Shown: positions 44,136 to 52,959 of the stretch, in pieces
Numbering within the stretch: position 1 is the stretch's first letter
How the letters are laid out: each line of letters starts with the position of its first letter
NCBI RefSeq assembly: GCF_018531495.1
Contig: NZ_JAHDTI010000014.1
Span: 62,001 to 126,000, forward strand
Direction: 5' to 3'
DNA length: 64,000 nucleotides
From: Nonomuraea sediminis
GTDB lineage: Bacteria; Actinomycetota; Actinomycetes; Streptosporangiales; Streptosporangiaceae
Made by a program: the position numbers and the translations under genes
The notes under the pieces: model-generated
Databases searched by the model: none
What the model saw: the letters and a program-made list of their open reading frames with translations, nothing else
Told to the model about the DNA's origin: nothing

Positions 44136-45101
44136 ATGACTGCACGCACACCGGAACCGCTGGCAGGGGACACAGCGCCCGTGCCGGAGTCGGCATCCGC
44201 TGGAGAAGAAACATCAACCTCAGGCGTAACAACCTCCACTCCGGGGAGAAGATTCTCCACCCGGGGATTCCTCGCGGCCTGGGGCCCTGCCCTGCCGCTG
44301 CTGCTCTTCACGCTCGTCATGCTGGTGCTGCCGGCACTGCGGCTCCTGCACGACACGTTCGCGCTGCCCGGCGGCGGCTACGGGTTCGACCACATCGTCA
44401 AGGTCGTGCGGAACCCCGTCGACCGGGAGGCCATCGGGTCCTCGCTGGCGCTCGGCTTCGTGCAGGCGACGCTGGCCACCGCGATCGGCGCCCCCGCCGC
44501 GTGGCTGATCACCCGGATGCGGCTGGGCGGGCGAGCCTTCTGGCTGTCACTGATGAACGTGGCCTCGAACTTCGCCGGGATCGGGCTGGCCTTCGGGTTC
44601 GTGGCCCTGATCGGCTCGACCGGCATGCTGACCCTGATACTCAGGGCGCTGCTCGGGATCGACGGCAACCCGTTCCCCTCGACCGGCTCGTTCGGCGGGA
44701 TGAACCTGGTCTACCTCTACTTCAACGTCCCGATGTTCGTGCTGCTCACACTGCCGGCGCTGAGCGTGCTCAAGGACGACTGGCAGGAGGCCGCCGAGGT
44801 CTGCCACGCCACCCGCCTGCAGTTCTGGCGCCACGTCGGCATCCCGGTGCTGTCGCCGTTCGTCGTGGCCGGGTGGCTGCTGGTGTTCACCTGGACGATC
44901 GGCGTCTACGCGGTGGCCTACGCGGTCGCCTCCTCGCCGAGCGCGATGAAGCTGATCACGCTGCAGATCGGCACCACGCTGGAGACCTCGGTGTTCGGGC
45001 TCGGCCGGGCCGCGGTGCTGTCGGTACTGCTGATGCTGCTGGCCGTCCTGGCCACCGTGCTCTACCGGCTCTCGCTCAAGCGCGCTGCGAGGTGGCTGTG
45101 A
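44136..45101 (+). CDS. ABC transporter permease 1
   Basis: 321 residues with six membrane segments after a Ser/Thr-rich cytoplasmic N-terminus of ~45 residues. The coupling EAA loop reads DDWQEAAEVCHATRLQFWRH. PotB/ThiP/PhnU-like type. Its ATG is the first host base after the mobile element, so it no longer overlaps the binding-protein gene and has only a weak ribosome site from element sequence. The stop overlaps the next GTG (GTGA, 45098-45101). Confidence 0.9.
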   Translation: MTARTPEPLAGDTAPVPESASAGEETSTSGVTTSTPGRRFSTRGFLAAWGPALPLLLFTLVMLVLPALRLLHDTFALPGGGYGFDHIVKVVRNPVDREAIGSSLALGFVQATLATAIGAPAAWLITRMRLGGRAFWLSLMNVASNFAGIGLAFGFVALIGSTGMLTLILRALLGIDGNPFPSTGSFGGMNLVYLYFNVPMFVLLTLPALSVLKDDWQEAAEVCHATRLQFWRHVGIPVLSPFVVAGWLLVFTWTIGVYAVAYAVASSPSAMKLITLQIGTTLETSVFGLGRAAVLSVLLMLLAVLATVLYRLSLKRAARWL

Positions 45102-45916
45102 CCCGTCGCGTCTTCCTCGCCCTGCTGGCCGTCTACTTCGGGCTGCCGCTGCTCGCCGCGCTGCTCTACTCGGTGGCGACCCGGTGGACCGACACCGCGC
45201 TGCCCGACGGCTACACGCTCTCGCACTGGGTGAGCGTCTTCACCAAACCCGACGTCGTAGCCGCGCTCGGGCGCTCGCTGGTGCTGTCGGCGGTCGTGGT
45301 GGCCATCGACGTGCTCCTGGTGGTGCCCGCGGCGTACTGGTCGGTGGTGCACAACCCGCGGATCGGCTCGATGGTGCAGACGATCGCGGTCATCCCGTTC
45401 GCCGTGCCGTGGGTGGTCGTGGGCGCCGGCATCCAGCTGGTCACCAAGTCGGTGGCGCCCGCGCTGTTCGGCACGTTCTGGCTGCTGGCCGCCTCGACCG
45501 CGGCGATCGCCTTCCCGTTCATGTACCGCGCGGTGGAGAGCTCGCTGCTCGCGGCGGGAGCTGTACAGCTCAGCGAGGCCGCGGCGACCTGCGGTGCGAA
45601 CCCGGCGCAGACGCTGGTCAGGGTGATCTTCCCGGTCATCCGCAACGGCGTGGTGTCCGGGTCGCTGCTGGTCATCGCGACCGCCATGAACGAGTTCGCG
45701 CTGGCCAAGATCCTGGTCGGGGTCAGCTTCGAGACGCTGCCGCTGTGGTCGGCGCGGCAGTTCGTCTCGCGCACGCTCGGCGACCCCAACGCCCTCGCCG
45801 TCGTCACCATCTTCACCTTCGGCCTGCTGTTCGCGCTGTCCGCCCTGGTCGTCTGGCTCGGCCGCGGCCGGGTGAGCGCGTCCATGGCCGCCATCACGAA
45901 GGACGCCTCGTCATGA
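45098..45916 (+). CDS. ABC transporter permease 2
   Basis: 272 residues from a GTG inside the end of permease 1. Six membrane segments; EAA loop VQLSEAAATCGANPAQTLVR near residues 165-185. PotC-like. Forms the heterodimeric channel with permease 1. Its TGA overlaps the ATG of the ATPase gene (ATGA, 45913-45916). Confidence 0.9.
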   Translation: MTRRVFLALLAVYFGLPLLAALLYSVATRWTDTALPDGYTLSHWVSVFTKPDVVAALGRSLVLSAVVVAIDVLLVVPAAYWSVVHNPRIGSMVQTIAVIPFAVPWVVVGAGIQLVTKSVAPALFGTFWLLAASTAAIAFPFMYRAVESSLLAAGAVQLSEAAATCGANPAQTLVRVIFPVIRNGVVSGSLLVIATAMNEFALAKILVGVSFETLPLWSARQFVSRTLGDPNALAVVTIFTFGLLFALSALVVWLGRGRVSASMAAITKDASS

Positions 45917-46926
45917 GCCATGTCGTACTCGAGCACGTCACCAAGCGCTACGCGGGACACAACGCGCTCAACGGGGTGTGCGTCAGCGTCGAGCAGGGCG
46001 AGATGCTCGCCCTGCTCGGGCCCTCGGGCTGCGGGAAGACGACACTTCTGCGCTGCATCGCCGGGCTGACCAGCTTCGACACCGGGCGGCTGACGATCGG
46101 CGGGGCGGACATGACGGGCGTGCCCGCGCGCAAGCGGCCCATCGGCATGGTCTTCCAGTCCTACGCGCTGTTCCCCAACCTCACCGTGCGCGGCAACATC
46201 GGCTTCCCGCTGACGGTCAGGAAGGCCCCCGACGTCAAGGACCGGGTGGAGGAGATGCTGGAGCTGGTCGGACTGGAGCAGCTGGGCGACCGGCTGCCCA
46301 ACCAGCTGTCCGGCGGGCAGCAGCAGCGCGTCGCGCTGGCCCGCGCGTTGTCGCCGCGGCCCGAGGTGCTGCTGCTCGACGAGCCCCTGTCGGCCCTGGA
46401 CGCCCAGGTACGGCACCGCCTGCGCGACGAGGTGCGGCGCATCCAGCACCAGATCGGGATCACCACCGTCTTCGTCACCCACGACCAGGCGGAGGCGCTG
46501 GCGATCTCCGACAGGGTCGCGGTGATGAACTCCGGCGACATCGAGCAGTGCGCTCCGCCCGCGGAGATCTACACGGCGCCGTCGACCCGCTTCGCGGCCG
46601 GCTTCGTCGGCAACCGCAACACGCTGGAACTGTCGGCGACCGGCGGCCGCGTCACCGCGGGCGGCGCCTTCGACGTGCCGGCGCCCTCGGACCGGGTGCT
46701 GTGCATGTTCCGCCCCGAGGACGTGGAGCTCTCCACCGAGGGCCCCGGCGCTCGCGCCACGGTCGACGTCACCGTCTTCCTCGGCGCCACCACCCGCGTG
46801 TACGCCCAGGCGGACCAGGCCGTCATCTTCGCCGACATCCCCTCACGCGCGGCCACCGCCTTCTCCCCTGGGGACGCGGTCTACATCCGCGTCCCCGACG
46901 ACCACGTCCAGACATTTCCCGCTTGA
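45913..46926 (+). CDS. ABC transporter ATP-binding protein
   Basis: 337 residues. Walker A GPSGCGKTT (36-44), Q-loop FQSYALFPNL, signature LSGGQQQRVALARAL (132-146), Walker B LLLDEP (153-158), switch His in VTHDQAEA. A C-terminal TOBE-like domain (FRPEDVEL onward) marks the polyamine/iron/phosphonate group. Energises uptake of the ligand bound by the 41719 lipoprotein. Its coupling by ATGA matches the reconstructed junction at the front of the operon. Confidence 0.93.
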   Translation: MSHVVLEHVTKRYAGHNALNGVCVSVEQGEMLALLGPSGCGKTTLLRCIAGLTSFDTGRLTIGGADMTGVPARKRPIGMVFQSYALFPNLTVRGNIGFPLTVRKAPDVKDRVEEMLELVGLEQLGDRLPNQLSGGQQQRVALARALSPRPEVLLLDEPLSALDAQVRHRLRDEVRRIQHQIGITTVFVTHDQAEALAISDRVAVMNSGDIEQCAPPAEIYTAPSTRFAAGFVGNRNTLELSATGGRVTAGGAFDVPAPSDRVLCMFRPEDVELSTEGPGARATVDVTVFLGATTRVYAQADQAVIFADIPSRAATAFSPGDAVYIRVPDDHVQTFPA

Positions 46927-46959
46927 CCCGTACGGCAGGCCCCTCGGCCGGATCCGTGC

Positions 46960-47058
46960 GCCGTGACGGCGGGCCACCATCACCGACTCGCCGCAAGCGC
47001 CGCCCGCGGGCCCTCGACCGGAGTGCGGCGGGCGGCCGGTGGGGTGGCTTGCCGTACT
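46960..47058 (+). repeat. dispersed GCCGTAC repeat family, copy D
   Basis: GTGACGGCGGGCCACCATC, CGACTCGCCGCAAGCGCCG, CGGGCCCTCGACCGGAGTG, CGGCGGGCGGCCGGTG, then GGCTTGCCGTACT. This matches copy A along ~100 bp. It fills the gap between the convergent ATPase and TPR genes and ends at the base before the TPR stop. Confidence 0.78.
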
Positions 47059-48762
47059 TCAGAGGAGAGCCGCGCGTTCGTCGGCGAGCGCCTCGGAAAC
47101 GCGCCCCAGCGCGCGGAGGGCGATGGCACGGTTGGCGTAGAGATCCGGTTGTGGTTCGAGGGTGATCGCCTGGGTGAGGTCGGAGACGGCTCCCTCCAGG
47201 TCGCCGGTCGAATAGCGCAGGATGCCGCGGTTGGCCCACGCGGCCGCCAGCGTAGGAGCCGTCTCGATGGCCTGGTCGAAGGCGGCGCGGGCGGCGTCGA
47301 AGCGCCCGGCGGACGTCTCCAGCTGGCCGAGCACCGCCAGCAGGTGCGGGTTGCCGGGCGCCAGCGCCAGCCCGGCCTCCGCGTCCGCGCGGGCCTCCGC
47401 GTCGCGCTCCAGCCCGGCCAGCAGCCCGGCCCTGTTGATGTAGGCATCCAGGTAGGCGGGGTCGAGCTCGATCACGTAGCCCAGGTCCGCCAGCGCCTCG
47501 TCGGCCTCGTCGCGGGCGATCCGCAGCTCGGCCCGGTTGTAGTAGGCCTCGGGCAGCGGCGGGCTGACCCGCATCGCCTGCTCGTAGTCGGCCAGCGCCT
47601 GCTCGTGCAGGCCCAGCTTGAGGTGCAGGTTGCCCCGGTCGAGGTAGTAGTCGGGGAAGGACGGGTCGATCGCGATGGCCGCCGCGTAGTCCTCCAGCGC
47701 CTCCTTGACGTGCCCGAGCGCGCCGAGCAGCTGGGCCCGGTTGGCCAGCAGCACCATCCGGTGCACCGGGTGGTGTTCGCCCAGCTCGCGTGCCAGCGCC
47801 AGCGCCGACTCCACCAGCGCGAGCGCGGCCGCGGGCCGGCCCTGCCGCAGCTCGACGAGGGCCAGGCCGTTGCGGTCGAAGCCCAGCTTGAAGGCGCGCT
47901 CGAGCGGATCTGGCAGCAGCGTGGAGATCGCGATCGCCTGGTTGATCCAGCCTCGGGCCCTGCCCAGGTCCCGCTGGGCGGGATCCGGGTGGCGGGCGTC
48001 CAGCATGGCCGTGCCGTACGCGGCGGCGGCGTGCACCGCGGGCAGCCGGCTGGTCCTGCGTACCCGCTCCCACAGCTCCCGTGCCTCCCGCGTACGGCCG
48101 AGCGCGCCCAGCGCCGTGGCGGTGCGCTGCGCGAAGCGCCACCACAGGTCGCCGCCGGGCTCGGCCAGCGCCAGGCCGCGCTCGCCCAGCTCGACCACGG
48201 CATGCAGGAACCCCTCGCGCACGTAGTGGTCGACGGCCTGCCACAGCTCGCCCGCGTCCCTGTCGTCGGGGGGCGCGGGCGGGCCGTCGCTGTAGAGGAC
48301 GACGCGCAGGATCTCCGGCGGGATCCTGCGCATCAGGACGTCGAGCAGCTCGACGTCGGTGAAATCGGCCTCGGCCACGTTGCACACGGCCAGCACCCTG
48401 CCCGGCGGCACCGCCGTACGGACGAACTCGGCCAGGCCGTTGGCCAGCCTGAGCGTGCGGCGGGGCGCGGGCACCAGGATCCGTTCGTTCTCCGGCAGGC
48501 CGGGCTCGATGCCCTCATACCTGGCCGGCACCCGGTCGCGGACGCCGGGTGCCGCCGCCCGGATCTCGATGTCGTGGGCGGCCGCCAGGTCACGGGAACG
48601 TTCCAAGGTGATCGGGAGCAGGTGTTCCACCAACGCGGACCCCACGGTGTAGGGCCCGTGCCGCCCGCGGTGCCCGTCGATCACGGGCATCAGCAGCGGG
48701 ATGTTCTCCCAATGGCCAGGTGGAGCGCCTTGAATCCTGACGTGGGATCCCTTCCCGGTCAC
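47059..48762 (-). CDS. TPR-repeat protein coupled to a leader peptide gene
   Basis: 567 residues from a GTG whose GTGA overlaps the stop of a 24-codon gene. The N-terminal ~170 residues are an unrecognised alpha/beta domain with GPYTVGSALVEHLLP, RRTLRLANGLAEFVR and VELLDVLMRRIPPEILRVVL; the last looks like part of a STAND/AAA-type arm, but no Walker A is seen. From about residue 200 come at least eight TPR-like helical pairs (YYLDRGNLHLKLGLHEQALA, AYYNRAELRIARDEADEALA, LYANRAIALRALGRVSEALA). TPR arrays bind peptides or partners, so recognition of the coupled small peptide or its product is a reasonable guess. Confidence 0.82.
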   Translation of the reverse strand: MTGKGSHVRIQGAPPGHWENIPLLMPVIDGHRGRHGPYTVGSALVEHLLPITLERSRDLAAAHDIEIRAAAPGVRDRVPARYEGIEPGLPENERILVPAPRRTLRLANGLAEFVRTAVPPGRVLAVCNVAEADFTDVELLDVLMRRIPPEILRVVLYSDGPPAPPDDRDAGELWQAVDHYVREGFLHAVVELGERGLALAEPGGDLWWRFAQRTATALGALGRTREARELWERVRRTSRLPAVHAAAAYGTAMLDARHPDPAQRDLGRARGWINQAIAISTLLPDPLERAFKLGFDRNGLALVELRQGRPAAALALVESALALARELGEHHPVHRMVLLANRAQLLGALGHVKEALEDYAAAIAIDPSFPDYYLDRGNLHLKLGLHEQALADYEQAMRVSPPLPEAYYNRAELRIARDEADEALADLGYVIELDPAYLDAYINRAGLLAGLERDAEARADAEAGLALAPGNPHLLAVLGQLETSAGRFDAARAAFDQAIETAPTLAAAWANRGILRYSTGDLEGAVSDLTQAITLEPQPDLYANRAIALRALGRVSEALADERAALL

Positions 48763-48833
48763 CCCTTGTGTATGACGCTGGAGGTCCCGGTGAGCTTGGC
48801 AGTGCCGGGCTTTCGGACGACGATCCGCTTCAT
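48759..48833 (-). CDS. 24-residue peptide, unrecognised, leader of the TPR operon
   Basis: ATG at 48833 with GGAAGG 7 bases upstream; stop at 48759-48761. The product begins MKRIVVRKPGTAKL and ends SSVIHKG: a basic amphipathic front (K2, R3, R7, K8, K13) and a Thr/Ser-rich middle (T11, T15, T17, S18, S19), no Cys. A sigma70-type promoter lies 31 bases upstream, and the stop overlaps the GTG of the TPR gene. Size, charge and coupling resemble precursor peptides of modified-peptide systems or signalling peptides, but I know no matching family. Too short for routine gene calling. Confidence 0.6.
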   Translation of the reverse strand: MKRIVVRKPGTAKLTGTSSVIHKG

Positions 48834-48863
48834 GGCGCACCTTCCGTTGGAGGACAATGAACC

Positions 48864-48892
48864 CATTATTCGGACACTCCAGCGATTATCAA
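48864..48892 (-). promoter_or_regulatory. promoter of the peptide-TPR operon
   Basis: On the minus strand TTGATA (48892-48887), 17-base spacer, ATAATG (48869-48864), in an AT-rich island; the start codon of the peptide gene lies 31 bases further on. Confidence 0.6.
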
Positions 48893-48963
48893 GATTCGCC
48901 TTGAATAAGTACGTGATTAACGGATAATAAGCTGCTGGTATTTACCCGGTGACGAGGTTCCTA

Positions 48964-50205
48964 TCAGGCCCGAAACCAGCCTGACGTCGGCTGTTGGTCT
49001 GATTCCTCCATCAGCGAGCACAGGCAGCGCCCCACCAGCGTCACCGACTGGCAGCAGCCGGGACCCGGCTGGTTCTTCGCCCTGACGATCGACGTGGCCC
49101 GCTCGATGAGGCGGTCCAGGCTGGGCTCCCTGTTGCCCTTGGTCGCGCGATTGCTCCACGGGCAGGACTCGGTGTCGACGCAGGCGTTCCCCGTGGCGAC
49201 CGGCAACGGCGCCGCCTCGAACTTGAGCGGGTCGTCGCGCTTGATCCGCAGATCGGCCAGGACCCGGGAGGCCTTGCGCGACACCTGTACGGCCGGCGGC
49301 AGCGCTCGCGGTCGCCGTGGCGGAGCCCCCATCGGCACGGCCAGCAGCATGGCGGCGGCCATCAGCCCGCCGCCGATGGCCATCGGCCAGCCGATCGGCT
49401 CGTTGAACCAGATGACGGCGATCGCGGTGACCCACAGCGGCTGCGACGACATGAGCACGGCGCTGGGCACCGCGGGCACGTGCTTCTGCCCGTAGGACCT
49501 GGCCAGGAAGCCCAGCGCGCAGGAGATCACCGACAGGTGCGCGAGGATCGCCCAGTCCGACACCTGGCCGGGGATGACGATCCCGTCGCGGACCGCGACT
49601 CCCCCGGTCAGGACCCCGATGGTGCCCAGCTGGATCACGGTGAGCGCGTAGGCGTCGAAGCGCCGGCCCGCCCTGGTCAGGTGCGCCAGCAATAACGTGT
49701 GCCCGGAGTACAGCCCCGCGGCCATCAGCGTGGCCGCCAGCGCCAGCAGCGAGAAGTCGTGCCCGCTGATGCCCCTCAGCAGCGTGAAGACGGTCATCCC
49801 CAGCAGCGCGAACCCGACCCCGAGCCACACCCGCCCCGGCACCCTCACCCGGAACAGGACCAGCGCCAGGATCGGCGTGATCACCACGCTGCACCCGACG
49901 GCGAAGCCGGACACGGCCGACGGCAGGCTGTCGAGCGCCACCGCCTGCGCGCTCTGCCCGATGCCGAACATGACCCCCAGGGCGATTCCGTTGATCCAGG
50001 TCTCGCGGTTGAGCCCCCGTAGGCTCTGCGGCCGGATGAGGAACAGCGTCACCGCGGCGATCAGGTACCGCTCGGCGAGCAGGTCCTCCACCGGCATGCG
50101 GAGGATGAGATTCTTCATCAGCGGGAACGCCGACCCCCATGCGGCGCTGACGAACAACAGAAGCACGGCTCCCAGGAGGGGTCGGGGAGCGGGCACGACT
50201 GCCAT
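48964..50205 (-). CDS. DMT-family (EamA) transporter with Cys-rich tail
   Basis: 413 residues. Ten membrane segments in two EamA halves occupy residues 1-295 (SAAWGSAFPLMKNLILRM, AERYLIAAVTLFLI, then SSQPLWVTAIAVIWFNEPIG). Such carriers export metabolites or drugs. The unusual part is a ~115-residue soluble tail after VPMGAPPRRPRALPP, with six or so cysteines (ACVDTESCPW, PGCCQSV, GRCLCSL) and many basic residues. The same-strand peptide-TPR operon starts 131 bases downstream with its own promoter. Confidence 0.85.
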   Translation of the reverse strand: MAVVPAPRPLLGAVLLLFVSAAWGSAFPLMKNLILRMPVEDLLAERYLIAAVTLFLIRPQSLRGLNRETWINGIALGVMFGIGQSAQAVALDSLPSAVSGFAVGCSVVITPILALVLFRVRVPGRVWLGVGFALLGMTVFTLLRGISGHDFSLLALAATLMAAGLYSGHTLLLAHLTRAGRRFDAYALTVIQLGTIGVLTGGVAVRDGIVIPGQVSDWAILAHLSVISCALGFLARSYGQKHVPAVPSAVLMSSQPLWVTAIAVIWFNEPIGWPMAIGGGLMAAAMLLAVPMGAPPRRPRALPPAVQVSRKASRVLADLRIKRDDPLKFEAAPLPVATGNACVDTESCPWSNRATKGNREPSLDRLIERATSIVRAKNQPGPGCCQSVTLVGRCLCSLMEESDQQPTSGWFRA

Positions 50206-50634
50206 GGCGGAAGCATCTCACTACAATCAGCAGCCGTTGGTGTACAGCCAGCTCACGGTGATGTTCCTCTACCACTCAGAGTGAAGAGCCTCACTCGTAG
50301 GTCCGAACATCCCTATCCGCGGTTAACGCCGAATCGGCCATTCCCTACATATCCCCCGCCGCCGCTTGGCGCTTCCTGCCGATCCGAGCACCGCCACCCG
50401 GAAGCCCGGCGCCCGCCGAATCGCACCACGGAGAGTGATCGGATGAACGCTACATTGTGTTACCGCCCCAGGAAAACGGTCGTGCGTTACTGAGAAGGGG
50501 GCAGCCGTAGCGTTACGACTTGTGGAGGCGTGGATTGGTCGGACGCCGTCCGAAAGCGAGAAGTCACCGCGGTGGATTCGGCGGGGGAAAAGACCGCGCC
50601 CGCATTTTTCTCCCGGCGCCACCGGGAGAAGCCC
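50206..50634. other. 429-bp gap without a supported gene
   Basis: It separates the DMT gene start from the GNAT gene end. Composition is less GC-rich than elsewhere. A 16-codon frame at 50443-50493 has a GGAG upstream but no partner gene on that strand, so it is not called. A hairpin lies at the right edge. The DMT promoter should lie near 50206-50280. Confidence 0.5.
50608..50630 (-). terminator. hairpin after the GNAT gene
   Basis: Perfect 9-bp arms TTCTCCCGG (50608-50616) and CCGGGAGAA (50622-50630), 5-nt loop, 5 bases past the GNAT stop on the minus strand. Confidence 0.6.
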
Positions 50635-51126
50635 CTATCTGAGGTCCTGGGCGAGGGCGGGCAGGAGGCGCTTCTCGCCGTAGATGACCGTCAGTTCGCC
50701 CACGCGGGTGCGTGACAGCTCACGCCAGCCGCTGCGCTCGTAGAGGGCCAGGGCCGCGCCCTGGTTGAGTGTGGTGTCACCGCGGACGCTGTGGAAGCCG
50801 AGTTCGACCGCGCGGGCCTCAAGGGCCTCCAGCATGGCCGCGCCATACCCGCGCCGCTGCTGTTCGGGGTGGACGCGCAGGCGGCAGACCTCGGCGGTCT
50901 CCGCGTCGATCGGCTTGAGCCCGCCCATGGCGACCACGCGCCCGTCCACCTCGCCGACCAGGAAGTCGCCGCCGCAGGCCAGGTAGATCTCCTGGATGCG
51001 GGGGAAGTCGTCGTCGTAGTAGACGCCGTCGCCGGGGACCAGGCCGACCTCTGCCAGGCAGACGCGGTGCAGGGCGAGGATGGTGTCGAGATCAGACCAG
51101 CGGTAGCGTCGGATCTTCAGCTTCAT
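50635..51126 (-). CDS. GNAT-family N-acetyltransferase
   Basis: 163 residues, one complete GNAT domain: KIRRYRWSDLDTILALHRVC, VAMGGLKPI, VCRLRVHPEQQRRGYGAAML (acetyl-CoA pyrophosphate loop at about 82-101) and NQGAALALYERSGW. The acceptor is unknown. Its ATG overlaps the stop of the XRE-TPR regulator gene (51123-51126), so the pair is cotranscribed. Confidence 0.9.
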   Translation of the reverse strand: MKLKIRRYRWSDLDTILALHRVCLAEVGLVPGDGVYYDDDFPRIQEIYLACGGDFLVGEVDGRVVAMGGLKPIDAETAEVCRLRVHPEQQRRGYGAAMLEALEARAVELGFHSVRGDTTLNQGAALALYERSGWRELSRTRVGELTVIYGEKRLLPALAQDLR

Positions 51127-52685
51127 GCACTGCCTGTCCCTTCCGCGAGGGAGATCGTCGGGCGAAGCTGCTCACGGTAGACGGGCAGCAGGGGATGGTT
51201 CGGGTCGCGTTCCGCGACGGCCTGCTCCAGCGCGACGGCCGGACGCATGATGAAGTCGGTGCGGAAGTCGGAGCCCAGCAGGTTCAGGGCTTTGATGCCG
51301 ATGGTCATGGCCTCGTCCAGGTCGCCCTCGATGAGGCGGCACTGGGCCTGGTCGAGCCTGATCAGGGTCTGGTCGAGGATGTGGTCCTGGTACTTGTCGA
51401 GCGCCTGGTCGAGCACGACCTCGGCCTCGAGCGTCTGGCCCAGCTTGGTGAGCACGTCGCCCTGGTAGAAGTAGAGCTGCCGCTCGGTGTAGCCGAAGGC
51501 CATGTCCTCGCGCTCGGTGCCCCTGATGTGGGAGAAGGCGTTCCTGGCCCGCGCCAGCGCGCGTTTGGCCTGGTCGACCACTTCCTTGCTGCTGTCGGTG
51601 CCCGTCAGCATGGCCAGCGCGCGGGCCTCGACGACCGGGGCCATCGCCTGCGCGGCGCACGGGGTCTGGCCGGCCAGGTCACGGCTCTTCTTGGCCAGGT
51701 TCAGCGCCTCGCGGGCGTCGCCGTAGTAGAGCGGGACGAGCGCCTCGCGGGCGGTGACCCAGGCGCGCAGCGCGCGGTCGCCGGTCTCGTCGGCGGCGGT
51801 GCGGCCGGTACGGAAGAACGAGCGCGCCAGCCGGTGGTCACCGAGGTTGATCATGATCATGCCGCTCAGCCCGGACAGCTGAGCGGCCATGCGGCACAGG
51901 CGTTCTTGAAGGTCGATGGGCTGGCGCCGGTTCATGGCGGCGCGGACGGAGCTCAACTCGAGCAGCACGTCGCACAGGAGTCTGAGGGGGGCGGTCGTGG
52001 TGTACTGGCGGCCGAAGCTGAGCGTGGCCTCTTCCCACTGGTCGAGCATGGCGGGCGAGACGGAGGCGCACACCAGCGTCTCGTCCATCCGCCGCCTGAT
52101 GCCCTCGATGGCGCCGAGCACCGGGCCGTCGAGCTTGGCCTTGCCCGGCTCGGTCGACAGCAGGGTCAGCAGCGTCCTGCGGAGGATGTTCTCGTCCTCG
52201 CTGATCCCCTCGCTGGGGGCCTCGGCGTCGTGCGACTGCATGATCAGCTCGCGCGAAGACCCCATGCGCGCCGTCGTCTCCCAGTGGGTGACGGCAAGAG
52301 GGGGGCGCTGATGGCCGTGACCGCCGCAGATGCAGGGACCGTCGAAGCCGAGCGTGGCAGGCTCCACCCGGTAGACGGCACACAGGTAGTGCAGGTATTC
52401 GGGTCCTGGACGCTTGAGCCCGCTCTCATAGGCGGACAGCAGCGTCTCGCCGATGCCGGGGGGCGCCTTCTTGTCCTGTTCGAACAACGCCCGCACCTGT
52501 TCGATGACGTCCGCGAGCGCGATCCCGTACGACAGGCGGTGCGACTTGACCTTCGTGGTCCCGAACTGAGGCCCGCACGTCTCGTGGATCTCTTCGGCAA
52601 TCTGGGCATTCGTGCGTCCCGCGGCGAGGCCCTTGGCCCGGATCCGCCGCGCGATCTCCGTTTCCCTGTGCTGCCTGCCGGACAT
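51123..52685 (-). CDS. XRE-type regulator with C-terminal TPR-like region
   Basis: 520 residues from the ATG giving MSGRQHRETEIARRIR; AGAGGGG lies upstream. The N-terminal ~120 residues hold an HTH of the type seen in actinobacterial developmental regulators (GRTNAQIAEEIHETCG, LSAYESGLKRPGPEYLHYLC). GFDGPCICGGHGH carries a Cys-x-Cys pair with histidines that might bind metal. Residues ~180-510 are helical repeats like those of NsdA-like proteins. It is divergent from a small gene at 52960 and coupled to the GNAT gene. Role in development or secondary metabolism is inference. Confidence 0.82.
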   Translation of the reverse strand: MSGRQHRETEIARRIRAKGLAAGRTNAQIAEEIHETCGPQFGTTKVKSHRLSYGIALADVIEQVRALFEQDKKAPPGIGETLLSAYESGLKRPGPEYLHYLCAVYRVEPATLGFDGPCICGGHGHQRPPLAVTHWETTARMGSSRELIMQSHDAEAPSEGISEDENILRRTLLTLLSTEPGKAKLDGPVLGAIEGIRRRMDETLVCASVSPAMLDQWEEATLSFGRQYTTTAPLRLLCDVLLELSSVRAAMNRRQPIDLQERLCRMAAQLSGLSGMIMINLGDHRLARSFFRTGRTAADETGDRALRAWVTAREALVPLYYGDAREALNLAKKSRDLAGQTPCAAQAMAPVVEARALAMLTGTDSSKEVVDQAKRALARARNAFSHIRGTEREDMAFGYTERQLYFYQGDVLTKLGQTLEAEVVLDQALDKYQDHILDQTLIRLDQAQCRLIEGDLDEAMTIGIKALNLLGSDFRTDFIMRPAVALEQAVAERDPNHPLLPVYREQLRPTISLAEGTGSA

Positions 52686-52959
52686 CCCGGCCCCTCTCAC
52701 ACAATGTCCTGACCGGTCTAGAACCGCTGACGCAGCGTAGTTACGAGGGCGCTCTGCGTCTACATACGACTATGACCCATCAGCGACCGCTTGAAAACGT
52801 GCACTTGAAGCTTACGGTTAAGGATCGTCCCCCTGCGGACTGTTTCTTACAACCCATGAGGGAGAAGGCAACTCCCCGTGAGCATAGGGCCCTCATTGCG
52901 TCACTCGCTGTTCTGAGTCATCTTTGGCGCACCAGCAACGAAACAAAGGGAGGGACGAG

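Noticed and set aside
42859..44139. Plus-strand frame across tnpB
   Set aside because: Antisense to a TnpB with all catalytic residues and a zinc finger; it is a shadow.
50443..50493. 16-codon frame with upstream GGAG
   Set aside because: There is no downstream gene on that strand to regulate, no promoter is clear, and length alone is not significant.
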